Source: an uncultured Christensenellaceae bacterium (GTDB lineage Bacteria > Bacillota > Clostridia > Christensenellales > Borkfalkiaceae). Taken from it: a DNA stretch of 42,720 nt. Shown in pieces: positions 24,287-33,474 of the stretch (positions are counted from its first letter, which is position 1; the number at the start of each line of letters is the position of its first letter). Made by a program: the position numbers and the translations under genes. Location: contig CAJULO010000006.1 of NCBI GenBank assembly GCA_910586945.1, positions 1-42,720 on the forward strand, in the 5' to 3' direction. The notes under the pieces are model-generated. The model was not told the DNA's origin, made no database searches, and was given only the letters and a program-made list of their open reading frames with translations.

Positions 24287-25417
24287 ATGAAAAAAATTAT
24301 CACAAGTGAATCAGTGAATATAGGACATCCTGACAAGACATGCGATAGTATTGCAGATGCATTTTTAGATGCCGCACTTACACAAGACCCTAATAGTATG
24401 ATGGCAGTTGAATGTGCTATTAAAGACAATAAATTATTTATCTATGGAGAAGCGACAACAAAGGCAAAAATTGATTATGAAGATATTGCACGAGATATAT
24501 TAAAAGATATAGGATATACTGAGAGATTTGAAATTATCAAAGAAATCAGTCAACAAAGTCTAGATATACATCAAGCGGTTGTAAAAGATGAAATTTGTGC
24601 AAATGACCAAGGCATGGTATATGGATATGCTACAAATGAAACACCGGAATTTATGCCCTTACCCATTTTAATTGCACATAAACTTATGTGGCGTTATGAA
24701 CAGTTTAGAAGAGCAAATAATAGGTGTTATTTTGCAGATGCAAAGGGACAAGTATCTGTTTGTTATGAGCAAAGTAAAAATCAAAATGGTATATGCATTG
24801 GAGGAGAGAAACCAGTTGCGATTGATACCGTACTTGTTTCTGTATCACATGCTGAAGATGTTAGCAAGGAACAAATTGAAAAGGATATTTTGTTAAATAT
24901 CATCCATCCTGTGCTTGCTGCGTATAGTTATTTAAATATGGATAATATACAATATATTATTAACCCGAGTGGTAAATTTACAATTTGGGGAGCATATGGT
25001 GACAGTGGTTGTGTTGGTAGAAAGATTGTTGTAGATACCTATGGGGGTGTAGGTAGAGTAGGTGGCGGTTGTTTTTCAAGCAAAAATGCCACAAAGGTAG
25101 ACCGTTCTGGGGCATATTATGCAAGATATGTTGCAAAAAATATTGTTGCACATCATTTTGCAGATAGATGTGAAATTCAAGTGGCATATGGCATAGGACT
25201 TGCAAAACCAATTTCTTTATATATAGAAACATTTGGTACAGAAAAAGTTTCTTTAGAGGAAATTTATACCTATGTAGATAAAAATTTTGATTTTAGTCCA
25301 GCAAATATTATTGAAGAACTTGACTTATTAAAACCGATGTATAGACAAACAGCTTGCTATGGACACTTTGGTAGAGAGGGCTTTACATGGGAAAAAATTA
25401 AAGATAAAGTAAAATAG
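24287..25417 (+). CDS. metK: S-adenosylmethionine synthetase, divergent
   Basis: A 376-residue methionine adenosyltransferase (ATP + methionine to SAM). SESVNIGHPDKTCDSIADAFLD, NDQGMVYGYATNE, NPSGKFTIWGAYGDSG, RKIVVDTYGG and ATKVDRSGAYYARYVAKNIV align with the classic enzyme. Some positions differ: the usual RHGGGAFSGKD loop is RVGGGCFSSKN, the usual GDQG is NDQG, and RPD before the second domain is FAD. The Lys and Asp of S-K-N and K-V-D-R are kept, so it is probably active. The start is ATG 24287 behind AAAGGA; an upstream frame to 24146 merely translates the riboswitch. Own promoter and SAM riboswitch; terminator at 25441. Confidence 0.92.
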   Translation: MKKIITSESVNIGHPDKTCDSIADAFLDAALTQDPNSMMAVECAIKDNKLFIYGEATTKAKIDYEDIARDILKDIGYTERFEIIKEISQQSLDIHQAVVKDEICANDQGMVYGYATNETPEFMPLPILIAHKLMWRYEQFRRANNRCYFADAKGQVSVCYEQSKNQNGICIGGEKPVAIDTVLVSVSHAEDVSKEQIEKDILLNIIHPVLAAYSYLNMDNIQYIINPSGKFTIWGAYGDSGCVGRKIVVDTYGGVGRVGGGCFSSKNATKVDRSGAYYARYVAKNIVAHHFADRCEIQVAYGIGLAKPISLYIETFGTEKVSLEEIYTYVDKNFDFSPANIIEELDLLKPMYRQTACYGHFGREGFTWEKIKDKVK

Positions 25418-25440
25418 TTTTATTCATATATGACAATACT

Positions 25441-25475
25441 AAAAAAAGACGACTATTTATTTGTCGTCTTTTTTT
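25441..25475. terminator. Bidirectional terminator between metK and the protease gene
   Basis: 13-bp stem AAAAAAAGACGAC / GTCGTCTTTTTTT with a 9-base loop. The minus-strand gene stops at 25479, 4 bases away, so the hairpin serves both genes. Confidence 0.9.
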
Positions 25476-25478
25476 AAT

Positions 25479-27968
25479 TTATTTTTTTCTTTTTATAAAA
25501 AAAATTGTAAGTGAAATTGCTCCTATAAGTACGAGAACGCCGCCGCCAACACTAAAGAATAAATATGCATTATTTTTAGTTGTAGTTGTTGTTTGACTGT
25601 CAGATGGAGATGTTATAGGTGGAGTTGGTTGTGGTGTTGGTGGTTGTGGCGTTGTAATTGGTGGAGTACTTGCTTGCAGCCTTGTAATACGCACAGTAGC
25701 CGTTGTACCTGTCTTATAATTGTGTGCATTTTTGTGTATGACTTCTATATCTTTTGTTTCACCAACTGCTATGGTGGTATTGCTGTCAACGAGTTGCCAA
25801 TCACTACCAAAATCGACAGTTGTTAAGTCTGTATTAGCATGAATTGTAAGCGTAGTAGGTGGATTGCTATAGGGGCGTTCTGCTTTTTCAATTGTAAAGT
25901 TTGTTGTGCTGCTACCAATATATTGTCCTATACCTTGTATTGTAAGTTGTGCCGTGCCTGCATTTATATTATTGTTATATTGTACTATATAATCTGTATT
26001 TGCCACTAAAGTTGCGCCGTTTAAAACAACGGATATTTGTGGTTGTATTGCACTGCCTGTATAATGAAATGGTCCGTCTAAAATATTGATTTGTGCAGAG
26101 CCTATATCAGTTACTGTTATTGAAGCATCTTTAATTACAATTGTATCAAACATTGTTCGCATATAGTTTTGTTCATCATAGTATTGTACATAGTTATCTC
26201 TATTTTCGCCTATTTTTACTGTATAATCTGGGAATACCCAGCGCCAACCTGTAGGTAGCGGTATTTGTGCATAGACAGAAATGGAATTTGAAACATGTAG
26301 AACGCGTTTAGTACTACCGTATGCAGTGTCTTGTGTGCCTGGTAAATTGGGTGGTGTTTCTGGTTTAATAATTTTCCATGTCATAAGCTTTGAACCAGTA
26401 TATTTACCTTTGCCTTGTATTAAAGCTTGGGCTATACCAGGATATTTGTTATTTGTATAAGTAATAGTGTAGTCGTTATTTTGTACTAAAGTTGTATTGT
26501 TGAATGTTACTTTATAGGTTGGATATTGTAATTGTTCAGTATACTCTACAGTATAAGGTGATGTATTTTCTATTATAGCATATTTTAAATCATTTAGGAC
26601 TGAAGAAGTTCTAGGAATATTTTGTGTATATGCTTTAATTCGTGCAACATTATTTGCTCGACAGGTTTTTAAATCTTTCCAGCTGCTTGAGTGTCTTTCC
26701 CAATAATAAGAAAAGTCATATTTAGAGCTATAACTGTATTCAGTTAGGAAAGCAGCATTATGTTTTGCATTTGAAATTTTTACGACAACACTAAAATATT
26801 GTGTATCTTCTAAAGATAGGGGACTATCTAAATTAACGGTATACATGCCACTGTTTGTAAAATTTGTATGTATTGTTGTACATAAAGTGCCAGAATCTGG
26901 TACTGCATAAAGAGAGGATAAGCCAGTATAAATTTGAATTTCTGCATCAATATTTTCTCCATTCACACCTATATTTACAGCCTTTAAAGATTCTTCAGTA
27001 TTCGTTGTATTCTTTTTTACTTCGAAAATATTTGCCATTTTGGTATATTCAGACTGATTAAAAGATGTAAAACGTTGATTACAATTTGCATCGTAAAAAT
27101 AGTTGTTATCATATCCGTCTTTAGGTGCAAAGTCAAATACTGTTAAGTCATTAATTACACTATCATATGAAATATAAAAATAGCCTTTATTGTGTGCACC
27201 CGTTCCCCAACTATTGCGTACAAGCCAAGCCCCGTCATGCTTTGGTTGCGGACTAAAGTTTGTTTTAGCTATACTATCATCCCAACCAATAATTACACTT
27301 TCATGTGGATTTGTTAATGTTGTGGGATAGTAGTGAGTGACGCCGTAACCCGGAGCTTTATACATAAAAGCAACCGAACCATATGTTGCTACAGCATTTT
27401 TTATACTTTGGGTATCATTTGTAATTTTTGTTTTTGCCGTTTGCAAAATATATTTATTGTTATAGGATAAATCAGTCCATCCGCTCGTGAGACCTCTCCA
27501 TTGAGTTAGGAGAAAGGATACAGATTCTACCCAATAGCCTTTGTCAAACTCTTGATTGGTATATACATCTTCAAAAGTATTATGTAGAGGGTCATCTAAA
27601 CGATTAAACATATTCCGTGATAGATTTTGTGGAATAAATTCAATATTTTGTGCATCTGTTTCATAGCCGTGTTTTAATATATTGATTTCTGCTAACGCCG
27701 TTGCAGAATATGCCCAACATAAATTCCAGTTTCCTTGATTGCGTACAGGAGGGACTATTTTATCCTCTCTAGCGTCATATTTAGAACGACTTGCAATTTC
27801 TTTTGCTTTTTGTTCTTCTGGAGAAAGAGGTGCTTCTAAAGCACTTGTCGCTTGTACAAGCTGTATATTATGTCGTATAATTTTAGTAAAACTTGGGATT
27901 AAAAAAGAGAACAACAATACTATACAAAATAATAAAATTGTATGTAAAAATATTTTATGTTTTTTCAT
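25479..27968 (-). CDS. Membrane-anchored papain-like (C1) cysteine protease with MBG-like repeats
   Basis: An 829-residue exoprotein. Residues 1-27 are a signal peptide. The papain-family catalytic domain has the oxyanion Q78 and nucleophile C84 (VRNQGNWNLCWAYS), H222 (PHESVIIGWDD) and N252 (LVRNSWGTGAHNKGYFYISY). A lectin-like beta domain typical of bacterial C1A enzymes follows (about 285-450, KAVNIGVNGENIDAEIQIYTG). Two MBG-like domains come next, each with NxDY...Y.NN..G.A...I.G.G.Y.GS (about 480-545 and 640-700). The end is a Pro/Thr-rich stalk, one membrane helix (AYLFFSVGGGVLVLIGAISL) and KRKK. No LPxTG motif is present. It probably cleaves extracellular protein at the cell surface. 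RBS AAGGAA; it diverges from gusA. Confidence 0.87.
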   Translation of the reverse strand: MKKHKIFLHTILLFCIVLLFSFLIPSFTKIIRHNIQLVQATSALEAPLSPEEQKAKEIASRSKYDAREDKIVPPVRNQGNWNLCWAYSATALAEINILKHGYETDAQNIEFIPQNLSRNMFNRLDDPLHNTFEDVYTNQEFDKGYWVESVSFLLTQWRGLTSGWTDLSYNNKYILQTAKTKITNDTQSIKNAVATYGSVAFMYKAPGYGVTHYYPTTLTNPHESVIIGWDDSIAKTNFSPQPKHDGAWLVRNSWGTGAHNKGYFYISYDSVINDLTVFDFAPKDGYDNNYFYDANCNQRFTSFNQSEYTKMANIFEVKKNTTNTEESLKAVNIGVNGENIDAEIQIYTGLSSLYAVPDSGTLCTTIHTNFTNSGMYTVNLDSPLSLEDTQYFSVVVKISNAKHNAAFLTEYSYSSKYDFSYYWERHSSSWKDLKTCRANNVARIKAYTQNIPRTSSVLNDLKYAIIENTSPYTVEYTEQLQYPTYKVTFNNTTLVQNNDYTITYTNNKYPGIAQALIQGKGKYTGSKLMTWKIIKPETPPNLPGTQDTAYGSTKRVLHVSNSISVYAQIPLPTGWRWVFPDYTVKIGENRDNYVQYYDEQNYMRTMFDTIVIKDASITVTDIGSAQINILDGPFHYTGSAIQPQISVVLNGATLVANTDYIVQYNNNINAGTAQLTIQGIGQYIGSSTTNFTIEKAERPYSNPPTTLTIHANTDLTTVDFGSDWQLVDSNTTIAVGETKDIEVIHKNAHNYKTGTTATVRITRLQASTPPITTPQPPTPQPTPPITSPSDSQTTTTTKNNAYLFFSVGGGVLVLIGAISLTIFFIKRKK

Positions 27969-28019
27969 TATATTCCTTATATTAAAGTAGTATTTTTGAT
28001 AATTTATGAGTATATATAT

Positions 28020-28048
28020 ACTATAAATGTATTTTGTCTAAAAGTCAA
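28020..28048 (-). promoter_or_regulatory. Promoter of the protease gene
   Basis: Minus strand TTGACT (28048-28043), 17-base spacer, TATAGT (28025-28020). The -35 lies 31 bases from the gusA -35, so the two divergent promoters may influence each other. Confidence 0.65.
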
Positions 28049-28079
28049 GTTAAAAAGATATTTATATTTTAAAAGGGTA

Positions 28080-28110
28080 TTGACATTTATTATATATGCA
28101 TATACAATAA
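28080..28110 (+). promoter_or_regulatory. gusA promoter with an operator-like palindrome
   Basis: TTGACA (28080-28085), 17-base spacer, TACAAT (28103-28108). A 24-bp inverted repeat at 28087-28110, centred on TGCA, pairs at 11 of 12 positions: left arm TTATTATATATG, right arm CATATACAATAA. It fills the spacer and covers the -10, as expected for repression in the absence of a sugar inducer. No regulator gene is adjacent. Confidence 0.75.
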
Positions 28111-28172
28111 CAGTATAGTTTAAGTGCAAGCTCAATTGTGTAGATAAAATCAAAATTTAGGAGGAATTTTTT

Positions 28173-29987
28173 ATGTTATATCCAATTGTAACACAGACGC
28201 GTAGTATACTCGATTTGAATGGAATTTGGAAATTTACCATAGATAAAGAAGTTGAAAAAATTGACCCAGCAAAACCTTTAAAAAATGCAAAAAATATTGC
28301 CGTACCTGCATCTTTTAATGACCAGTTGGCATTGCAAGAAATCCGTCAACATAGCGGTTTTGTATGGTATCAACGCGAAGTTACCATTCCAAACTATATG
28401 TTTAACGAAAGACTTGTATTGCGTTTTGGTTCTGCTACACATGAAGCTTGGGTTTATATAAACGGAAAAGAAATTACACATCATAAAGGTGGTTTCACAC
28501 CGTTTGAAGTGGAAATCAATAATTTTTTAAAAACAGGAAAGAATTTACTAATAGTAAAACTTAGCAATATTTTAGACTACACAACATTACCTGTAGGTAA
28601 CTATAGTGAAACAGTGGATGCAAATGGTAAAAAAGTGCGTAAAGTGGATGAAAATTTTGACTTTTTCAACTATGCAGGACTACATAGACCGATAAAAATT
28701 TACTCTACGCCCAAAAGCTATATTGAAGATATCACCATTGTGCCAGATGTTGACTTAAAAAATAAAAGTGCAAAAGTCAATGTTGAAATTGCAACAAAAG
28801 GGAAGTTTGATGCAGTAAAAGTAACTATTTTAGATGAAGAGGAAAAAGAAGTTGCACAAATGACAGGGACAACAGTAGATTGCACGATTCAAAATGTACA
28901 TTTATGGCAACCAATGCAAGCATATCTTTACAGAGCTAAAGTAGAAGGGATTGTAAAAGGTGAAGTTGTAGATTGCTATACCGAAGAATTTGGTATCAGA
29001 AAAATAGAAATTGTAAAAGGGAAATTTTTCATCAACGGCGAACCTTTTTACTTTAAGGGTTTTGGTAAACATGAGGATACCTATGTCAACGGTAGAGGCT
29101 TAAACGAAGCATATAATGTACTCGATATCAACTTAATGAAGGCAATTGGTGCAAACTCTTTTAGAACATCACACTATCCGTACTCTGAAGAAATGATGCG
29201 TCTATGTGATAGAGAAGGCATTGTTGTCATTGATGAAACGCCAGCAGTTGGACTCATGACTGCCTTTAATTTTGATATTTCTGCACTTCTCAGTGGCGGT
29301 GGAAAAAAGGAAAATACTTGGAACACTATGCATACACACGAAGCACATATGCAAGTGATTCGTGAATTGATTGCACGAGATAAAAATCATGCTTGTGTAT
29401 GTGTTTGGTCGATAGCGAATGAAGCGTCTAACCATGAAGAAGGAGCATATGAATATTTTGCACCACTCTTTGCACTTGCAAGAGAGCTTGATAAACAAAA
29501 ACGCCCATGTACCTATGTAAGTATTATGTCTACAATGCCAAATACCGATAAAACAAGTAGCTTGACAGATATCATCTGTTTAAACCGTTACTATGGTTGG
29601 TATTTGCAACATGGTGACTTGCTAACAGCGGAAAAGGCAGCAGCTGCAGAATTGAAAGAATGGGAAAAACTATATCCAGATAAACCAATTATGTATACGG
29701 AATATGGGGCTGATACTGTGAGTGGATTTCATAGTATGTATGGCGAACCATTTACCGAAGAATTCCAACAAGACTACTATGAAATGAATAGCAGAGTGTT
29801 TGATGGTTGTAAAAATTTTGTAGGCGAACAACTTTGGAATTTTGCAGACTTCCAAACAAAATTTGGTATTTTTAGAGTACAAGGGAATAAAAAAGGGATA
29901 TTTAACCGTGCAAGAGAACCAAAAATGGTAGTGCGTTATTTGCGTAAGCGTTGGAAAAGTATTCCAGATTTAGGGTTTAAAAAATAG
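28173..29987 (+). CDS. uidA: Beta-glucuronidase, glycoside hydrolase family 2
   Basis: A 604-residue GH2 enzyme releasing glucuronic acid from beta-glucuronides. The N-terminal sugar-binding domain starts MLYPIVTQTRSILDLNGIWKF; the Ig-like domain follows; the TIM barrel has SFRTSHYPYSEE, acid/base E417 (SIANEAS) and nucleophile E510 (YTEYGAD). N572-K-K574 (GNKKGIF), the NxK signature that contacts the glucuronate carboxylate, supports true glucuronidase activity and not galactosidase. There is no signal peptide, so conjugates must be imported first. RBS AGGAGG. The KDG kinase follows after 9 bases, linking the pair to hexuronate use. An operator-like palindrome lies in the promoter. Confidence 0.93.
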   Translation: MLYPIVTQTRSILDLNGIWKFTIDKEVEKIDPAKPLKNAKNIAVPASFNDQLALQEIRQHSGFVWYQREVTIPNYMFNERLVLRFGSATHEAWVYINGKEITHHKGGFTPFEVEINNFLKTGKNLLIVKLSNILDYTTLPVGNYSETVDANGKKVRKVDENFDFFNYAGLHRPIKIYSTPKSYIEDITIVPDVDLKNKSAKVNVEIATKGKFDAVKVTILDEEEKEVAQMTGTTVDCTIQNVHLWQPMQAYLYRAKVEGIVKGEVVDCYTEEFGIRKIEIVKGKFFINGEPFYFKGFGKHEDTYVNGRGLNEAYNVLDINLMKAIGANSFRTSHYPYSEEMMRLCDREGIVVIDETPAVGLMTAFNFDISALLSGGGKKENTWNTMHTHEAHMQVIRELIARDKNHACVCVWSIANEASNHEEGAYEYFAPLFALARELDKQKRPCTYVSIMSTMPNTDKTSSLTDIICLNRYYGWYLQHGDLLTAEKAAAAELKEWEKLYPDKPIMYTEYGADTVSGFHSMYGEPFTEEFQQDYYEMNSRVFDGCKNFVGEQLWNFADFQTKFGIFRVQGNKKGIFNRAREPKMVVRYLRKRWKSIPDLGFKK

Positions 29988-29996
29988 GAGAACAAA

Positions 29997-31016
29997 ATGC
30001 AAAAAGTTTTAGCACTTGGTGAAATATTGCTTAGACTTTCACCGCCAGATTATTTAAAAATCAACCAAACAAAAACTTTTGAAGCATACTATGGTAGTGG
30101 CGAGGTCAATGTACTTATTGGTCTCGCACAACTTGGGCTTAAAAGTGAATTTGTAACCAAAATACCTGCAAATGCTTTGGGATACGGAGCGGTAGATTTT
30201 TTAAATTGTTATGGTGTGAATACAGATAAAATAATTTATGGTGGAGATAGGTTAGGCCTTTATTTTTTTGAAAATGGATATTCTGTACGGGCATCAAAAA
30301 TATTATATGACCGTATCAATTCTTCCTTTTTTTTATCGAATATACTTGATTATGATTTTGATAGCATTTTAAAAGGTGTAGATGTATTGCACACATGTGG
30401 TATAACACCAGCATTAAATAAAACTTTATTTACAGTAACCAAACGCATACTAGTAGAGGCAAAAAGACGCGGAATTACTACAGTTTGTGATTTAAATTAT
30501 CGCAAATCACTTTGGAAGTTTGAAGAAGCACGCATAAAAATGGCAGAACTTATGGAATATGTTGATATCTGTATAGGACTAGAGCCATTACAATTATTGG
30601 ATAGTGATGGGATTGATTTTAAAGAAAAAATTGCAAAAGATAATCCAGAACAATATTTTGCAAAAGTGATGCAAATTATGACAGAACGATTTCATTTAAA
30701 AGCAGTTGCTGCAACAATGCGGCAGGAACATTCTGTCAATGAACATACACTACAGTCCTACTATTATAATGATAAAAAGCTCTATAAATCTAAAGCAATA
30801 GATGTGAGCATATTAGATAGATTGGGGACTGGAGATGCCTTTACAACTGGAGTAATATATAGTCATACACAGAATTTTACGCCACAGGAGACAGTAGATT
30901 TTGCAAATGCATGTTTTGCATTAAAGCATACGATTTTAGGTGATGCCTGTGTATTTTGTTTAGATGAAATCAAGCATTTTTTACAAAGCAATAGACCATA
31001 TTCTATTCGCAGATAG
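29997..31016 (+). CDS. kdgK: 2-keto-3-deoxygluconate kinase (PfkB family)
   Basis: A 339-residue ribokinase-family sugar kinase. GEILLRLSPP, then YGSGEVNVLIGLAQLGL form the substrate-binding half; LGLYFFENGYSVRASKILYDR is typical of KDG kinases; DLNYRKSLW, then DRLGTGDAFTTG (catalytic Asp in GTGDAF) form the ATP half. It phosphorylates 2-keto-3-deoxygluconate to KDPG. Downstream of beta-glucuronidase this fits glucuronate breakdown; UxaC, UxuB, UxuA and the KDPG aldolase are not in the window. AGGAGA precedes the ATG, 9 bases after the previous stop. The insert around residues 195-235 is a little longer than usual. Other PfkB substrates cannot be excluded. Confidence 0.85.
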   Translation: MQKVLALGEILLRLSPPDYLKINQTKTFEAYYGSGEVNVLIGLAQLGLKSEFVTKIPANALGYGAVDFLNCYGVNTDKIIYGGDRLGLYFFENGYSVRASKILYDRINSSFFLSNILDYDFDSILKGVDVLHTCGITPALNKTLFTVTKRILVEAKRRGITTVCDLNYRKSLWKFEEARIKMAELMEYVDICIGLEPLQLLDSDGIDFKEKIAKDNPEQYFAKVMQIMTERFHLKAVAATMRQEHSVNEHTLQSYYYNDKKLYKSKAIDVSILDRLGTGDAFTTGVIYSHTQNFTPQETVDFANACFALKHTILGDACVFCLDEIKHFLQSNRPYSIRR

Positions 31017-31036
31017 TAGAGGCAAGCTTTATGATA

Positions 31037-31078
31037 AAAAATAGTAGATAAAATTTCAGACCTTTATCTACTATTTTT
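31037..31078 (+). terminator. Terminator of the gusA-kdgK operon
   Basis: 16-bp stem AAAAATAGTAGATAAA / TTTATCTACTATTTTT with a 10-base loop, 20 bases after the stop. Confidence 0.88.
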
Positions 31079-31134
31079 AACAATTATGTAGTTTTAACAT
31101 TCCAATCTTTTAATTCAAAATACCAATGAAATAT

Positions 31135-31163
31135 TTGACATAATTTACAATTTATACTATTAT
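31135..31163 (+). promoter_or_regulatory. Promoter of surface protein member 2
   Basis: TTGACA (31135-31140), 17-base spacer, TATTAT (31158-31163). Confidence 0.65.
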
Positions 31164-31209
31164 TATATACACGAATAAATCGTACAACTAAAAAGGGTTG
31201 ACACATAAA

Positions 31210-33285
31210 ATGAAAAAGGTAACTATAATTAGTATTGTGTTATTCTTCATTCTTATAGCTCTACTCGTAGGTATAAAATCGAATATACAAAATGTGCATG
31301 TAGCCAAGGGAGCAAGAGAGAGTAAAACGGATTTTACACAGTTGACTCCGGAGGAACAAGCTAAAGTAGATAACCAGCTTGAAGGAGACTGGGAAACACC
31401 ACATTCCAGTCAATTCGTAGAACTTCAAGATGGAGCAACAACTATTACAGGAAATAAATGGTATTATTTAACACAAGATATTACTGTGAATATATTTACA
31501 AATGTAACAGAAGCAGTAAGAATATTATTCAACGAATATTCAATTTCTGGGACATTTCAGGTAAGAGCAGAGCAATATACAGAGCGCAATAAAGTATTAT
31601 TATTTGATAAAATACCAGATATGACTGGTACTGGATATATGTATAATCCAACGCCAGAGAGGTACTATAGCTATAATCCTACAACACAGGGATATACAAA
31701 TTATTCTAATACAAAACCAGCTGGTACTGATGTAACAGATATGCCTACATGGCAACAGAATACTTATATAAAGGTTACAGGTTCTGCTATTGCACCTAAT
31801 AGTAGAAATAGTTCATGTGCTACATATTTATATGCTTATGCATTTGCAACGCTCAATATGTATAATATAAATGTGGTGGGAATAATAGCTAAAGATAATT
31901 CAATCATTGTTGGCAACGGTTATGCGAAGGTCAGTCTATATCAATGTAATGTTTTAGGAAATAAATCAAATGGAAGTACATGGGGAGCAAGTATTTGGTC
32001 TAATATAGCAGCATATCAAGATAGTAAAATATTGTTAAAAGGTTGCAAGATATATGGAAACCAAATAACGCGAAATAACGTAGGCATAGAAATATCGAAT
32101 CACGATATGCCTAAAAAATTAGCTGATATAAGTATAGGGCATAATTCTTATCTAACATTTGAGAAAAGCAATATTGGTGCAATTTGGGACCATTCTAAAA
32201 GTTACAGTGCACATAAAAAAGCAGTATGGTTAAAAGATGTAGATTTTAAACAAACAATTCATGAGCTGAATATGGAGGCGAATAGTACTTCTAAGCATAA
32301 TTTTGAAAATATAATTCAAAATATGGATAATATTACTGGGACGATTGAGTTAGTGTATAATATAAATTTAACATACAATGGAAATAGTCCAAATTTAAAA
32401 TTTGTTGTATATGGTGGAGATAGCAATGTAGCACCTAGAAAGGGGTTTAATCATTTAGCTATGGGAAAAGGAGCTACAGTGGGGAATATAACAACTGCAT
32501 TTAGTGATAGCACAATTTCAGATATTACAGTGAATGGCACAGCTTCACAACTTTCCACATTAGGGAATGTTACAATAGGTGAAAGTGGTATTGTTACCAT
32601 AGAATCAGGGCAAAGTGTCGGTGGAAGGATAACAAACAACGGTATATTGAATATATTTGGTGCGGTAAATCAATTGATAACTAGCAATGGGACAACTTCA
32701 ATTTTGGGAAATGCAAATATTACACAGATAGATATGTTAGGTGGTGAAACACAGTTAAAAACCGCTACAGCTACCCTTCCAAGTGATTTACTTGTACAAA
32801 AAGGTGCTATATTTACAATATTTGAAGATACATATACACCTGCAAATGTAACAAATCATGGAAAAGTCAATGTCAATGGTACAATTGCACAAATGCAGAA
32901 TGAAGCAACAGGAATCATCTCTGTAAATTCTAATGGAAAAATTGAAAATATAACTTCAAAAGGGGATATAAAGGTAAATTCCGGCGGAAATATTAAGAAT
33001 CTTACAGTAGAGGATGGATATACTTTTATTCATAATAGTGCAAATGTAAAAAATGCAGTTTTAAATAAGGGCACACTGGAAATTGCTAGGAAAGCGAATG
33101 TTGATTCTGTTGTACAATCTAATGGTACTTTAATTGACCATCGTGTACAATCTAAACGTGTGATTGTTATAATATCATCGGTCATTGGTGGAGTAATTCT
33201 GTTATGTATCATTTTCATTTTAGTAATGGTCATAATAAGAAAAAAAGCAAAAGTAGCAAATCATTCTGATACAAAAAATAAGTAG
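31210..33285 (+). CDS. Two-TM cell-surface protein, unnamed paralogous family (member 2)
   Basis: A 691-residue protein from ATG 31210; the in-frame TTG at 31198 touches the AAAAGGG ribosome site, so I reject it. Residues 3-22 are a membrane/signal segment. The body shares with the 14402 protein LTPEEQAKVDNQLEGDWETP, NKWYYLTQDI, RYYSYNPTTQGYTNYS, TDVTDMPTWQ with YIKVTGSAI, and TGTIELVYNINLTYNGNSP with NLKF. From about residue 405 to 640 there are some ten short beta-solenoid-like repeats of the type xxVTVNGTVxxLxxxG (ITNNGILNIFGAV, VTNHGKVNVNGTIAQM, ITSKGDIKVNSGGNIKNL). A C-terminal helix (VIVIISSVIGGVILLCIIFI) and a basic tail follow. No sortase motif. Function unknown; a filament-like surface structure is a guess. 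Confidence 0.7.
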   Translation: MKKVTIISIVLFFILIALLVGIKSNIQNVHVAKGARESKTDFTQLTPEEQAKVDNQLEGDWETPHSSQFVELQDGATTITGNKWYYLTQDITVNIFTNVTEAVRILFNEYSISGTFQVRAEQYTERNKVLLFDKIPDMTGTGYMYNPTPERYYSYNPTTQGYTNYSNTKPAGTDVTDMPTWQQNTYIKVTGSAIAPNSRNSSCATYLYAYAFATLNMYNINVVGIIAKDNSIIVGNGYAKVSLYQCNVLGNKSNGSTWGASIWSNIAAYQDSKILLKGCKIYGNQITRNNVGIEISNHDMPKKLADISIGHNSYLTFEKSNIGAIWDHSKSYSAHKKAVWLKDVDFKQTIHELNMEANSTSKHNFENIIQNMDNITGTIELVYNINLTYNGNSPNLKFVVYGGDSNVAPRKGFNHLAMGKGATVGNITTAFSDSTISDITVNGTASQLSTLGNVTIGESGIVTIESGQSVGGRITNNGILNIFGAVNQLITSNGTTSILGNANITQIDMLGGETQLKTATATLPSDLLVQKGAIFTIFEDTYTPANVTNHGKVNVNGTIAQMQNEATGIISVNSNGKIENITSKGDIKVNSGGNIKNLTVEDGYTFIHNSANVKNAVLNKGTLEIARKANVDSVVQSNGTLIDHRVQSKRVIVIISSVIGGVILLCIIFILVMVIIRKKAKVANHSDTKNK

Positions 33286-33424
33286 ATAGTTTGAAAATCA
33301 TACAATCAATGCAGCAAATTTGGTATTATTTTACTATAACATAAACTTTTAAAATAAAAGGGAATGGAATAGCTTATTTACACAAATGTTTTATTATAGA
33401 AAAAATAAATTTTTATCAAATAGA

Positions 33425-33469
33425 ATGCAATAAAAAACATCTAGTCACGACTAGATGTTTTTATTGCAT
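33425..33469. terminator. Long bidirectional terminator
   Basis: Arms of about 20 bases (ATGCAATAAAAAACATCTAG and near-complement, one bulged A) around loop CACG-type bases. It separates the surface protein (+) from the ABC permease (-), whose stop is 6 bases away. Confidence 0.85.
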
Positions 33470-33474
33470 GTTTT

